In this document: positions 1 to 12,589 of the stretch, piece after piece
How positions within the stretch are numbered: position 1 is the first letter of the stretch
How the letters are laid out: each line of letters begins with the position of its first letter
Origin: Selaginella tamariscina
Taxonomy: Eukaryota > Streptophyta > Lycopodiopsida > Selaginellales > Selaginellaceae
Direction of reading: 5' to 3'
NCBI GenBank assembly: GCA_003024785.1
Contig: PUQB01000153.1
Coordinates: 124,001-188,000, forward strand
Length of the DNA: 64,000 nt
The notes under the pieces: generated by a model
Databases searched by the model: none
Told to the model about the DNA's origin: nothing
What the model saw: the letters and a program-made list of their open reading frames with translations, nothing else
Program-made: the position numbers and the translations under genes

Positions 1-102
1 TATACCCATATACATAGTTATATGCATATATGTGTATATACAGATGTATATGTATGTGTCATACATGCTTATAGTGTATATATGTATGTTTGATATGTAC
101 AG

Positions 103-181
103 GTGAATATGTTGATATGGTGAAAGCCGGCATCATCGATCCTGTAAAGGTTTTGAGAACTGCTCTTAGTGATGCGGCCAG
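103..181 (+). CDS. CPN60: Chaperonin 60 (mitochondrial HSP60/CPN60), single internal exon
   Basis: The exon reads [20 protein letters not shown] followed by ALSDAA (the first G codon is completed from the upstream exon). This is the conserved block near the C-terminus of mitochondrial group I chaperonins, which fold imported matrix proteins as a double-ring ATPase. A polypyrimidine-poor but valid AG acceptor lies at 101-102 and a GT donor at 182-183, so it is an internal exon in phase 2. The sequence fits the mitochondrial form ([13 protein letters not shown]) better than the plastid form. The rest of the gene should lie to the left of the window, and a final exon is expected to the right. 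I could not find the expected continuation (the Thr-rich TTTE segment) in the next 3 kb, so the gene may have a very long last intron or be a fragment. Confidence 0.85.
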
Positions 182-3045
182 GTAACATTCATTAGACAAG
201 TATTTTGTAATACTGACAGAGTTAAATACATACGGTGTATCTGACATGTGTGTGTGTATTAGTACATTTATATTTATTTAAGTATTAATCAATTGAAAAT
301 TAATCAAGTATACTTAGATTGTTTAAGTGACAAAAATGGAGGGTTAAAAATGTTACACGTATATGAATATTAATAATTTAAATAGTGACATGAAGTATTT
401 TTTAAACACATAATTTAAATAGACATGTATTTAAACTTTAAATCATTTAATTAAGACATACTTTATTTTGATATGCTTATAATTTCTTTAATAAGTTTAA
501 AAATTACTGATATATCCTTATTTATTTTAAGCATAAGATTATTAAAATATGTTAATTATTTTTTACCATTAAAATTTTCTTTAAAAAACTATATATATTA
601 AATAAGTAAATAACCTTGAAATTTTTTAAAATATGAAAAATAGCCTTTAAAACCCTTAAAAACTTCTTAAACGTACATAATAATATATGTGAAATTAAGT
701 CATAATTAGCAAAGGGGTTTCAATTTAATTCGTTAAAAGAATTAAAAATGTATATTCATCGTGTTATTACAGTGTGAAAACAACATGAATTATGTATTTT
801 TTTAATCTTCTTAAAGGTTATAAGGTCCCCCATAACTTATGAAATTCAAATTGTGGTGGTGCTACATAATATGTAACATTTAATATGGTTTAACGTTTTC
901 ACAAGGTTATTTTTTAAAATTTTCCCATTATATAATACCATTTGAAACTTAAATATGAGTAAACATTTATCTTTTAAATATACTTTGTTAAATATGTGTA
1001 TATTAATGATAATTTATTTTGAAATATAATATAATACATATTTATAAATATAATTCAACTCTTTGTGAAACATGGATTCTTTAAAGGCTTATTCTAATTT
1101 GATAAATATTATAATGATAATAATACAAAAAAAAGTGTACCTAGTAATAATAAACTTTATTTCAATCTTAAATTTTGTTTAAAGATTTTAATTATAAAAG
1201 CTGAATAAATTTTAGATTTGCATAGCAATGATAAATTGCACTTTAATTTAAGAAATTTTAATAATTAAAAAACGTAGAATACCCTAATACATTGTACATA
1301 ACAGACGGCTTCTTATATCTAACACACATGTAAGACAATGTTACGAGCTATATCTCTTTGCGTGTTAACACAAAACCATGTACACACACTACTTGTTCTC
1401 TCTCGTTGCAAATAGGCCTCCCAGTATGTTCCGCATCAACATAAGCACCTGCTACACTTCCTCGATCACCAAACGTATATAAAGCATAATTATATATGAG
1501 ATATGTATGTGTGTGTTATATACATAGGTTATAATGCATATATATTTTGTTTTAATTCTAACATATAAAAGCTTATAGCATGTATATACATGTGAATATG
1601 TAAATATATTTACTGATTATATGTATCTTATTAATTATATTTAGGTTTATCACCTCAAGTAAATCACTGCCTTATAGAATTATTATATACAGATAAGTGA
1701 GTATGTTTTATATGTTTGAAGTAACTTGGTCCTAGTATTTGTGCCGTTGTCTAAGTTTAAGTTATATTATAAGCAGCTCTTCTATATAGTATGGAATGCT
1801 ATTATGTTAGGTCACAAACACAACATTATGTCAGCGGTTGAAATATTAATGAATCTTGATATAAGTTTAAATCACGGTTTAAGGATAAGGTAACACGAAG
1901 TGAAGGTGTAATGTTTGTTAAATACTTGATAAACATTATATAGCAGTTGGTTAAGATAACTTACAAATTGTTAATATTTCTCTCACTGTTACACACACAT
2001 TCGTACTTCTTTGTGTGTTATGTATGCTCGAGTATATTGGTTTGGTTTTAACATAGATGACCATATTTGAGACGCCTTAACATAGATAAAATAGTCGTAG
2101 GGAGTCCACGGGGCAGCACAAAAGCACAAACACGTCTAGCCGTCGGATCGTCACGTGATATAAACAATATACACTTAATAAACGTTACAACCTGAAATAC
2201 ATAAAGAGAATATTTATAATAAAAACATTAATATATTCTAGCAAGATATTCATAAAGTAAAAAATATTCTTAAAAATATTTTAAAATATTCATATTATTT
2301 TTGAGTTTAAAAATATTTTATAATAATTAAAAAATATTATCAAACATAATTAATATAATTATAAATGAAATTATTTTCTTATCAACATGTTGATATATTT
2401 GTAATTACTTTCTCCTTACTATATAAAGAAATTTCTCATTTTGTTTAAGTTATTACTTTATGAATTAATCAAATCATTTTAATCAATATTTTATATTGTT
2501 ATTACCACATAACACTCTCAGGAATATGCTTAGGAGTTGTCATCTTTATTGATATATAATTTATAATAAGACCATGAGTGCATAGAGACTTATTTAATAA
2601 ATGAAGTTCATTGATAATAATATTCCGTTGTTCTACTTTAATTTATAACACTCAAAATCGTGAAAAATAAATGCGTTAAGATATGTTTTAAATAGTGAAT
2701 ATTACTTATAAAAGTTTTTAAAATTCTTCTTTATAAAGCATGTGTCCAAATAATTTACTAACTCATCCATAGTATTAATATTAAAATATAAATAAAAAAT
2801 GATTAAATAAATATAAATAATGTTTTGGTTAAGTATATCCTTTTTAAGAGAGTCATTTACCACTAAGATATGTGTGTTCCTCGTTATTCTTAACTAATTA
2901 ATTTTATTCTAAGGAAGTATTGCTTAATTTATTTTTTTTATATCATAGTATTTCACAAGTTTACGACGCATTCCCTCAAAAATTTAATCTTTATAAATTA
3001 CTTCTTTTACAACAATATAATACTTGTTAAACAAATTCAACAACA
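182..3045. other. AT-rich noncoding stretch
   Basis: Mostly A/T homopolymer-rich DNA with stops in all frames. Two short GC-richer islands stand out, at 1415-1475 and 2095-2160. The first is open on the minus strand (TFGDRGSVAGAYVDAEHTGR and onward) and could be a small exon, but I do not recognise it. Nothing else could be supported. Confidence 0.5.
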
Positions 3046-3985
3046 GTGTTAAGCTATAAAACTGCATGCACATACTACTATACGTGTCTGTGTGCCTATA
3101 AGTCTTGTGTAGGATGTGTATCGAGTATTCCTTGTCATGGGAGAGATCAAGGATCAATATCCTTATTGAGAAGGCTATCCTTGCTGCACAAGAGAAAGGA
3201 CCTAAGGTTATATGCCTTGGAATGCACAACAAGGTAATTAATACACTATTGTACTACTCTCTCTCTCCATTTGGCTGTGTATGTGTTTATATATACTAAC
3301 TTCTTGAACACACACACACACCAGGATGAACAGCTGAATGCAAACGGAGCTGAAAGACTTGAAGATAAAAGTAGTGGATGGGAGCACTCTTACAACGGCA
3401 ATTGTGGTAAACAAAATATGAATGAGGTTTTCTTAACTGGAGCTGAGGTTAAAGTTGGGCAAGTTATTTCTGCAGTTACCGTGAAAATATCACCTCACTG
3501 AAGGTAAAGCTTGTTTATCCCGTGTGTGTGCGTTTTTGTATATAGAGAATGATGCATAGTACACATATGCATATCGTAATTATCCGCAAATAATGCTATT
3601 GGTCCAGGTCATGGTTAAGTCTGTGCATGTTTTCGAAGCTTTAAAGAAGTCGATCCATCACAAGCTGGTTATGATGGATTCACTGGAGAAAGAGAAACAA
3701 TGCAAGGTGTGTGTGTTTGTGTGGTGTTGTAGGTATATCCGTCTTGATCTTATATTTTTACTTTGATAAAGATATAACCAGATACATATAATATGTATGC
3801 ATGCATATTCTTATATGTACGTGTGTGTGTACTGTGCAGACTCCTTGGAACACACTTTTACCATTTTACTGAACAATGGTTCCTCTTGGGCATGTGAGGT
3901 AATTAAGAGATTTAATTAAAAAAAACAAGCATGAGGTTGGGCTGCTAAGGTCGATAGTGTTATGAAAGCTATAGGCTTTCTCCCT
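3046..3985 (+). pseudogene. CER1/GL1-like aldehyde decarbonylase, C-terminal fragment (copy 2)
   Basis: Broken copy of the C-terminal half of a CER1/GL1 (ECERIFERUM 1-type) wax alkane-forming enzyme, an ER membrane protein of cuticular wax synthesis. Visible pieces: IEKAILAAQEKGPKVICLGM then HNK with a GT donor at 3235; DEQLNANGAE after an acceptor near 3323; [17 protein letters not shown]; and a residual VMVKSVHVF-like exon near 3610. Compared with the copy at 38.1-40.2 kb it lacks the His-box exon, has lost part of the TWMVGNAAAVF exon near 3838, and contains several frame changes and stops. The terminal FLPRY stretch with stop is recognisable near 3978-3995. Non-functional. Confidence 0.75.
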
Positions 3986-4299
3986 CGCTATCGATACATA
4001 TATATAGTATTTATAGTTTTTTGTTTTTATAAATGAAAAAGTTTTGTTACTGGATTCCATTGTTTAATAGTTTTAATAAATTCTTAACTATACGGAAGAT
4101 TTCACATACCATGTGAATTCTTAATTAAGAGATTTTATATGTTACAAAGGCAAAAGAATATATATTATGATAATTATTCATATATTAATCTTAAATTTAT
4201 GTTATGTAATGATAAAATAAAGTAAAATTACATTTTAAATAAAGTTTTTATAAAACTAAAATGAAAGTTAACTAGGTACAACCATACAATTGTTTATAT

Positions 4300-4625
4300 G
4301 AAAATGCTGATTTTTAATGTTTTTCTTTAATATATAGTTTTTTATAAGGATGACGTGATGTTGACATCCTGAATAAATAATGTATATATATATATTTATT
4401 AAAATGGTTTTTTTAAAAAGAAATTTCTAACTTATACAACTATATGCATTTATATAAAATATTGTATCTTAATTTTAATTTTTTCATTGTAGGCCATTTA
4501 CATTATATAACATATATTTAAAATTTCTTAATCTGAAAATTAAGAAAATAATGTGGAGTTTCATTTTCCACTGAAAATATTGTGATATATATAGAGAGAG
4601 AGAGTAAAAATACAAGGAGATTTTA
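4300..4625. repeat. Empty-site copy of the sequence flanking the LTR elements
   Basis: This stretch aligns in the same orientation with the right-hand region if the inserted elements are removed. Positions 4320-4345 match the join 40520-40534 plus 42322-42335 (either side of the LTR array). Positions 4360-4420 match the join 42690-42722 plus 47839-47870 (either side of the gypsy element). Positions 4420-4600 then match 47870-48030, including the GTGGAGTTTCATTTTCCACT stretch. It therefore looks like the same locus without either retroelement. Confidence 0.75.
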
Positions 4626-4646
4626 GTTTCTATATGTAGATGAAAA

Positions 4647-6225
4647 TTAGTAGGCCTCGCCAAGCTCCTGCTGGAATGAGTCCAGGTCTGCCAAGTCGCC
4701 ATCATTTTCCAGAAACCGGGCTCCAATCGTCCACAACGCTTTGGTGCTCATACGTAGAAGGACCTACGCTCGCTGCTTGAACTTCTTCCGTGGCGGGCCA
4801 GACAAAGTCTGAGGGAGGTCCCCAAGATCATCTGGAAGAGCAGCCCCCATACTAGACACGAATTCCTCAACTTCATCCATGTTTCTGAGCACCACCTGCC
4901 TCAGTTCAATGCCAGTTATAGCATCTATCCGCTTACAGTAAATTGCTACTCCTCCTCTCTGCATATCCGTGATGAGCTGAACAAACGGAACGCACGATGC
5001 ATCAGCACAGTTAAAGAACTCCATATACGCCTGCCGTAAGGACCTCCTCGTCAAAGTTTTCCGTTTCAGCTCCACACCCAGCACAGCTCCCTGTGAGAAA
5101 AGCTCCCCGAACATTCTCAACACTGCAACCAGATCGTTCTTCGAGCTGAGCATGCGCTTCCCGTTCACCCATGATGCATCTCTTGCTTGCCACCCAGCCC
5201 TCCACGGTTTTACAGTATCTAACTCGCTGTTGCTTCCTCGTAACTGTCATCCCATAACTGCTCGTCTCCCAAAAGTTTCTCTAGAACGTCATTATTGTCT
5301 CTTAAAATGTTCCCATCTTTGTCTTCGCTGACAGGCCCCATGATTTTCTGCGCCTGACGTACTAACTCAAATTCATCAATACCAAAGGAGCTTCGTGCAG
5401 CGGAAACTTCCTCAAGCTTCTTAAGAACGTGAGTAAGTAGCAGTGAAGCAGAAGGTTCTGCAAAATAAACAAAACGCCTTATCAAGAATCCGCTTTGTTT
5501 CAGGTCAGGCTTCTGAAGAATGTGAGTAAGTAGCAACGAAGCAGGAGGGCTTGCAAAAATAAACAAAACACCTTATCAAGAATCAGCTTCCAAACAAACC
5601 ACGTCCACTGAAACGTGTCACCGACAACTCCAGCCATATCCAGAATGCACAAATCAATCAGGGGGGCAAAAGAAGAACGCATGACACAGAAAGCAGACAA
5701 GCACCGCAAGGAAGCACCCACTACTAAACGCAGATATAATAAGAGAAAGCAAGGAGTGGACACTGAAAAATCTACCAAGAAACACAAATTTGTCAGCTAT
5801 ATGTATCGACCCTATCGGCCTTTCACACTCAGGCACAAGCAGATCAACATGGAAAGAGACGCCATAGCCAGCCGCAAACAAGGGGTAAAAGCACATCTTG
5901 GGCAAATAATACATAGCCAAAGCATGAGACACACAGATGTGAGCGCGAAATCAAGATAAAACACATGCAATCACAAATCGGATATAGAAAGAGGGTAAAA
6001 CAGCGCAATACCTGGAAAAGCGTATACAACTTTGTAACTGTAGTTAACGGCCTCCAGCTCTTCATCGAGAACTGCATCCCCGTCAGCGTCCATAAGAAGC
6101 CCATCTCCATAAGGCTTCAGAGATTTTATCACCTGTTCCTTTCGCACTGGACGTCTGAACTTCAGCTCGTCCAGAGTGACGCCGGCGCCTGACTGCACCA
6201 CAACACAGATAATTTGCGCCACCAT
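4647..6225 (-). pseudogene. Unrecognised two-exon gene, copy 1 (probably broken)
   Basis: Minus-strand gene with clearly coding composition. Exon 1 (6225-6012) starts MVAQIICVVVQSGAGVTLDE and ends ...VVYAFP at a CAG|GTATTG donor. Exon 2 begins at 5457 after TTTGCAG and reads EPSASLLLTHVLKKLEEV, then IMGPVSEDKDGNILRDNN, and further on CVPFVQLITDMQRGG and IELRQVVLRNMDEVEEF, a basic PPRKKFKQ (nuclear-localisation-like) and a tail ending DLDSFQQELGEAY with TAA at 4649-4647. The frame breaks near 5224 (before ELDTVK) and again near 4762 and 5160. I do not recognise the family. The block around DTVKLWRAGW faintly recalls 5'-3' exoribonucleases, but the rest does not. A second copy lies at 37.07-37.95 kb and shares the break near ELDTVK. 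Confidence 0.55.
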
Positions 6226-6231
6226 GTCCAC

Positions 6232-7979
6232 TGCAACTTCGACCTAACCCTAATTTAATTTCTTTTTAAACCCGTAAGCTTCCATTAATTAATAAAGTAG
6301 TTTAACAACCTTAATCAAGTTTGAGTTTTTTAAAGTAGAGTTGCTGGCTGTGATTTAAGTCGAGCAATGATCCATTGCATTGCTGGCTGTGTACTGCACA
6401 CTACTCTGTCTGCCAAGCATGTATACACTTACGGACCTACGTGCGTATATAACGTAAATAATTTCCTAAGTATACCACAGATAATTATGGTGTATATATA
6501 TATTACATAGGTATATACGTATGCATGCATAAAAAACAATATATTATGCGTAACCATACACGGACTAAATTTATCAAATGATATATATGGTACGGGTCAA
6601 AACCTCCAAGAAGTACATATGTAAGTCGCACGTACACACATATAAAGGACCACGTACATTACATGAATACATTAGGGATTGTAAGGTATAAAATGTATAT
6701 CATTAACTGTTGAGGTCTGTTTTTATGTCATTTTATGCAGTCTCGCAAGCCATAAGTTCTTCAAGGCCCAACTTTACCTGGTGAATTTAATTGTGGTAAT
6801 CTCTCTCTCTCTCTTTCTCTCTCTACACACACACACACACAAGACATACATATGTACCATATATACGCATATATCTGTCTATTAGTATGTATAGCATAGT
6901 CATAAGAAATTCTAACACACAAGTCATACATATACAATATGTACATCTGTTCATATGTGTGTGTGTGTGTCTATGTCTATAATATATAATGTGATACCCA
7001 TGCAGGTCGGGAATGTGCTATCGTGGTCTGCAGTTAGGTAGACCTGATGTATGTATTAAACCTTGCTAAACTTGTATTAAAAAGATTGCCATTTAGTTTA
7101 TATTATATATATAAGTAAGTCATACTAAGTTAATAAAAAATAAAAATAAAAAGGTATTATGAATAATCTCTTCCTCAATTTGTCTGAATTTGAACCATAT
7201 ATACTTTAGATTTCTATTATTGTATACCATACATTATTTACTTTTATTTAACGAAAGCTTATGAATGTGTACGCACTTCTCTCTCTCCCTCTCTCTCTAC
7301 ACACACAAATAGTAATAAATATATATCATATCCTACCATATCCTTGTATCCTATTATATATAACATATACTATGTATTTTGGGAAGATTCATGGAATTTA
7401 ACTTTTGACGAGATATTTTGGCTGCATGCATGTCTTTTAACGACCGCATGTCGGATACAACAACTATTTAATATGTATATAAATTCGTATATTTTAACAT
7501 TATATTAATTAATATGCATTAACTACATGTGTTTATTGTTTAAGTATTCTCTTTACATGAATTAAACGCTGACCTGAAAAAACTGGATGACTGCATAGTC
7601 CAAGGACTATGCAGACTGTCGTGTTCACGCGGCTGGCGTCAGGTCGGTCGTTGTGTAGGCGTACATACATACACCTACATGTGTATGTACACACAGACCT
7701 CTACGTGCACACGTATGTGTTTACATATATACATCTTTCTTTGAGGCGCAGTTCTGAGGGGTTCTGGTAGCAGATAGAGGAGCAACCATGGCAACACATC
7801 TTGGCCGGTTCACATATTGGCCTTAGCAAAGACTTAGAGTGAAGAAAAGGTAATTCATAATTTAAATAACTTAAAACAGAAAGTCCGTCGATGAGTACAT
7901 GGTCTGCATGTTGAATATGACCTGATTAAGAATCCACCGGTCGTGGGACTTTCAAGGTTCATTATCATACAATACTTAC

Positions 7980-8021
<42 letters not shown>

Positions 8022-8100
8022 GCATATAAATTGAATGTTGCATTGTTCGTTCGTGTGTGTGTGTGATGACACACACACTATACAAACTTTCTTATTGCAG
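6232..8100 (+). other. Exon-like islands in AT-rich DNA, gene not resolved
   Basis: Two short stretches flanked by plausible splice sites are seen on the plus strand. One is 6740-6796, after TTTTATGCAG, open as LASHKFFKAQLYLVNLIV before a gtaatc donor. The other is 7007-7039, after catgcag. They could be upstream exons of the one at 8101-8300, but phase continuity cannot be shown. An 11-bp perfect inverted repeat, CTGCATAGTCC then GGACTATGCAG with a 2-bp spacer, lies at 7591-7614. The remainder is AT-rich with (TC)n, (AC)n and (TG)n tracts. Confidence 0.3.
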
Positions 8101-8300
8101 TATACCGTATACTTGCCTTTGGTTGTGGATTCAATTATTTCTGGGAGTTCAGACACGAACGTTTCCTTGCATGTGTTTGTCGTGTCTCTTCTTCAGTATG
8201 TTCAAGGGCAGCTGTGGGTGAGCGTTACCAGGTTTCATTATTTTGTTAAGAAGCACCAAGTTGTCACGAAGTTTGAGCAGCTCGATCGAGAATCTAACTG
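8101..8300 (+). CDS. Possible internal exon, unrecognised protein
   Basis: After a good acceptor (CTTATTGCAG at 8091-8100) there are 66 open codons up to a GT at 8301. The peptide includes YTVYLPLVVDSIISGSSDT, SLLQYVQGQLWVSVTRF and KHQVVTKFEQLDRES. Base composition is clearly GC-richer than its surroundings and it contains no low-complexity sequence, so it looks coding. I do not recognise the family and cannot assign neighbouring exons with confidence; the stretches at 6740 and 7007 on the same strand are candidates. Confidence 0.4.
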
Positions 8301-8315
8301 GTTAGAATGTTGCGT

Positions 8316-10940
8316 GTGTGTGTTTGTGTGTTAACATATACTGGATACATGCATGTACACATTGTTGATAATTACTTACGAGTACACCTTAGATACATTG
8401 TTAGAGCATATCAAATGTATACGATATAGAAATGTATATACGGTATGTATATAGGTTAAACCTGTATCGTTACTTTGGTGCGTGTGTGCTTGAAATGAAC
8501 ATATCTTCTGCATATATAAATGCCAAATAATATATTATATTACTCTTTTTATATGTAATATACGATGGTATGATACTTGAATGGCCATAAATTTTTTTTT
8601 ATAAATTTAAGAAGATTTAAGATATTAAAATTAAATCTCTTTACACTTATTTAAATATTGTTGTGAAAGTTAAAAGATTTTTGTTTATACATTAAATCAA
8701 TATAAATATTTAACTAAAATTTGATGTTATAAGGACATAGGCTATATTATTTATAAAAGAAAAACATACCTAATGAAGTTACTTTTTTAAATTTTGTTAA
8801 ATAAGAAGAGAATGCAGTTGCAATAATGAAATATAAAGATTTTAATTTTCATTACTTGTTGAATAAGACATTTATTTTTAAGTGGCATTCTACATGTGTA
8901 TTTAAATTAAATTTGAAAAATAAAAATTTAATATAAAGTCCCATAAGGATATACTTTCAATAAAATTATTTAGGTATGTAAGAGTTATAAAAAAGTAACA
9001 TGAGAAGTATAATATAGGTTTAAAAATTAAATAATGAATGCAAATGACATATATAATATTATACAAGTGAATCTACTGAAGTAAGAACTGTGATAATAAT
9101 TAATAATAATAATTGACATTGCCAATAACTTCTTTAGTAATTGTCTTTTAATTGACACCTTGAAAGACTTTACATGTTCAGTCAATATATAATGTTAAAT
9201 CTTCACACGTGCTTTAAAATTAATTAAACTTGAATAAATTCACATACTTATGTTTAATAAATTGTTCAATACACTTTGCATAGTACTTTAGTGATAAATT
9301 AGATATTTAAACTTATTAAGAGAAACATTATATAAAAATTAAAATCGTTGAACTAGGTGTAATAAGCTTCTTCGAGCACAACATAATATACTATAAGAAA
9401 ACCACTTTTAATTATGAAAAATGTAATATTAAAGAAATAATCAAGAAATCACAAACCTCTTTGTATTGTTTTAGTTAATTATGAATCAAGATAATGTCAA
9501 AACTTATAAAAAAAACCCACTAAAAACAAATTTAAAATTATCACCTATGATCAATATTATTAATGTTATATATTATAATGTTACACAAAATTGTTCATTA
9601 ACAATTATATTTAACTAAGGATTCAATTGTTAAAACATATTAAAATTGATATTAATCAATAAAATTATTAAAACTTTACACATTTATACAATAAAAGTGA
9701 AAATTGAATGATCAAGTAGAACCTAATACATATATTAAAAGAAACATATAAGTAATGTATTCATTACATAAGTTACCTCTGTCATCCATGTGATTACTTA
9801 ATTTTTATAATAAATCCTATTCAATATAAAATGACATCATTAACATTATTGTCATTACTATATAAACAATTAGATATTATTATCAATAGTGACTGTCAAT
9901 TTAGGTAAACATCATATGTGTGTCATGTATATTTTGTGGCTCAACTACACCAAAGTAAGCCAACTTATATTATTTTGATTGATTTTATTATGATTTCCCT
10001 AAATTTTACTTTCACAAGTGTGAGCTAGAAAAACAAAAGCTACTCGTGGAGTTAGTTATAAGGTGAGCCTTAAGTATTAAGATGACCTTGAAAATATAAT
10101 TACGCTGGTACATATGTACATCCAGGTGAACCTTAGTTATTATTAAGTATTAACTCAAAATATTAAGTTAATACAAAATCATTATTAATGTTATAAAACG
10201 AAAAACACAAATGAACCTAATAAATTTAAGTTATAAGGTTACGATGTGACATACTCGGTTCGGACGTATTAAAATATAATAATCATCAAGCCATATCATC
10301 AAAATTATATTAAATAATACGATAAACTCACTAAGTTATTGCTGGATTACATGTATTTATTCAAAAGCCTCAACCTTATAAAACATATTCTTAAAACAAT
10401 CCATACTTAATGTTATTGAATCTTTAATGTTATAGTCCATTGTATTAATTAAGAATTTCCTCTTTCAAATATGTAAAAAACTCTTGAAGTGATAATTAAA
10501 AATAATTTAAACAATATTAAACATTATCTCTTGTATCACCTTGAATTTGTAAAGTTAAAATAAAATAAAGTAAAAGACAAAAATGAAAAGAAAAATTACT
10601 CAACATCAACAAGTTTGGTTAAATACTTGGTATATATATATATATATATATATGACTCTCAGTATCCATTGTCGTGAGAAAAAATAAAGAAATAAATAAA
10701 TAGAAATCACGGCCCATGCGTCTTTATGCAAGTATGTTGCATATACTTTACAATATTTGAATTTTTTATTTGAAGTCAATAAAGATTAAATTATGAATAT
10801 TCAACATTATGATATATTTCTTTAGGTTTTTTAAGATTAATATTTAATTATTGATAAAGTGTCTCATTGTTTACATTTAACAATAAGACTTTTAAATTAG
10901 GTTTTCTATAGTCTGTGGATTAGTTCTTAGAATATTCTAA
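8316..10940. other. AT-rich noncoding stretch
   Basis: About 2.6 kb of very AT-rich sequence with stops in all frames and a (TA)n run at 10631-10652. No gene, tRNA or clear element end was found. Confidence 0.5.
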
Positions 10941-10966
10941 ATCCTTCTTGCAGGAATATTACTTTT

Positions 10967-10974
10967 GGATATGC
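10967..10974. promoter_or_regulatory. P1BS-like site (GNATATNC) upstream of the SPX gene
   Basis: GGATATGC fits GNATATNC, the binding site of PHR1-type phosphate-starvation MYB-CC factors. It lies about 165 bp upstream of the SPX start codon and just before a GC-richer stretch (10980-11048) that ends in a gtaagc donor and may be a 5'-UTR exon. SPX genes are known PHR1 targets, so the placement makes biological sense, but an 8-mer with AT core can occur by chance in DNA this AT-rich. Confidence 0.4.
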
Positions 10975-11136
10975 TTAGGATATTGAAAATAACTTCAAGG
11001 AACGAGGGTTTGTCCGCCAGGAGGAAGAGGCATTCTTCTGCAAGCGGGTAAGCACAATGATTCATCACTCTCTCTCTCTCTCACACACACAGACACACAC
11101 AATTCAGCTAATCCCCTCAAAATCTACAGAGTATTC

Positions 11137-12589
11137 ATGAAATTCGGCAAGCGCCTTCAGCAGCAGATCGAAGAAACACTTCCTGAATGGCAGGACAAAT
11201 TCCTCTTTACAAGCTGCTTAAGAAGCGCCTCAAATTAATTGCTGCCGAGTGCTTTTTCAGGTATATTACATATAGTTAGGTACTTATACATATAATTGCG
11301 TGTGTGTGTGTGTGTGTGTGTCTCTCTCTCTCTCTCTATATATATATGTATGTATATTGTATGTATTTATTTAATTAATTTTATTTTTTGTGCAGAGAAT
11401 CCATTTGGTGCAAATTCAAGTAATGACAGTACAGAGAGTGTTAATGGGCCAGGTGCAAGAGATGCAAATGCAGGGCTTACAGGACAGGAGGTTGAGTTTA
11501 TCAGGCTGTTGAATCTTGAGCTTGAGAAGTTCAATGCTTTCTTTATTGAAAAAGAGGAGGAATATATTATCCGATTACAGGTATATATATTGATTGTGTG
11601 CGTGTATACATACACACGTCTAATAATATTTATATCAGGTATGTATCCATATATGAGAGAGGATGAGTAAAACATCTCTTTCTTGACTCTTTTCTATTAT
11701 CTTAATTTAAACTTAAATACACCCATGCATAGTTTTTGAGATTGGGAAACGTGTGACAGGACTTGAAGGAGAGAATAGAGAGGGCCAAAGTGGAGAATGA
11801 AGATGGTGGTCCATACTTTGATGAAGAAATGCTTAAAATTTGGAAGGACCTTGTCACTTTCCATGGTGAGATGGTGCTCCTTGAAAACTACAGCTCCCTC
11901 AACTACACAGGTAATGTATATCTAAATGGAACCCACATATATCATATTACAATGTATTGATAGTTGGAATTGGTATCTCATATATCTTACAACTAGTATA
12001 AAATATCTCTCTCACACACGCGCGTGCACACACACGTGTGTGTGTGTGTGTGTTGTGTGTGTGTATGTATGTATATGCTTGTTTATCAGGTTTAGTGAAG
12101 ATACTGAAGAAGCATGATAAGACCACTGGAGCACTATTGAGGCTACCATTTATCCGAGAGGTTTTACATCAGCCATTCTACAAGACGGAGCTTCTTTCGA
12201 AACTCGTCAGGGAATGTGAAACCAACCTCCATGCCATTTTCCCATGGACGTTCCTCGGGGAGACTGTAACCCCTCAACTTCAACTTTGTGTGTGTGTGTG
12301 TGTGAGAGAGAGATCCTTGACCATACTGAAAGTTTATATATATATAGGGAGGGAGAAAGGTGAGAGCTCAACACAGGCACAAGCACAACAGGAAGTGGGA
12401 GAATGTTCGTCTCCGAAGAATGAGCAGGGCAACATGGAGGGGATATACCGGAGTACTATGGCTGCTTTGCATACAATACAGGAGCTTAGGAAGGGCAGCT
12501 CCACATACAGTCCTTTGTCGCTACCCCTCTTTAGGTCGGAAGATGAGGTGCTTGGTGTGGTTGTGGATGAATCCACTGTTTCATGCTAA
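11137..12589 (+). CDS. SPX-domain protein (SPX1/SPX2-like), four or five exons, one frameshift in exon 1
   Basis: SPX proteins bind inositol pyrophosphates and restrain PHR transcription factors in phosphate signalling. Exon 1 (11137-11260) starts [20 protein letters not shown], the canonical SPX N-terminus, then [14 protein letters not shown] in a different frame: one base is missing near 11206. Exon 2 (11396-11580) has [20 protein letters not shown]; exon 3 (11760-11910) has [20 protein letters not shown]; exon 4 from 12090 has [20 protein letters not shown] and [15 protein letters not shown]. The C-terminal part ends DESTVSC, TAA at 12587-12589. A (TG)n(GA)n tract at 12285-12315 stays in frame but may belong to a short intron ending near 12347. 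Splice phases from exon 2 onward agree. The deletion in exon 1 is either a real null change or an assembly error; the 41 codons plus 1 nt from the ATG match the phase of exon 2, which leaves a compensating change possible. Confidence 0.88.

Noticed and set aside
1415..1475. Possible exon on the minus strand
   Set aside because: Open and GC-richer but without clear splice sites on both sides or a recognisable protein; mentioned only in the intergenic entry.
5150..5240. XRN exoribonuclease domain
   Set aside because: Only a short LWxxGWxxR-type block resembles it; flanking sequence does not follow the XRN pattern.
5615..5959. 114-codon plus-strand frame
   Set aside because: Lies in the intron and antisense of the minus-strand gene; Lys/Arg-rich low complexity and not conserved in copy 2.
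7965..8156. Frames rich in HTHTHT/SLSLSL
   Set aside because: They are translations of (TG)n and (GA)n microsatellites; the same holds for many short frames in the window.
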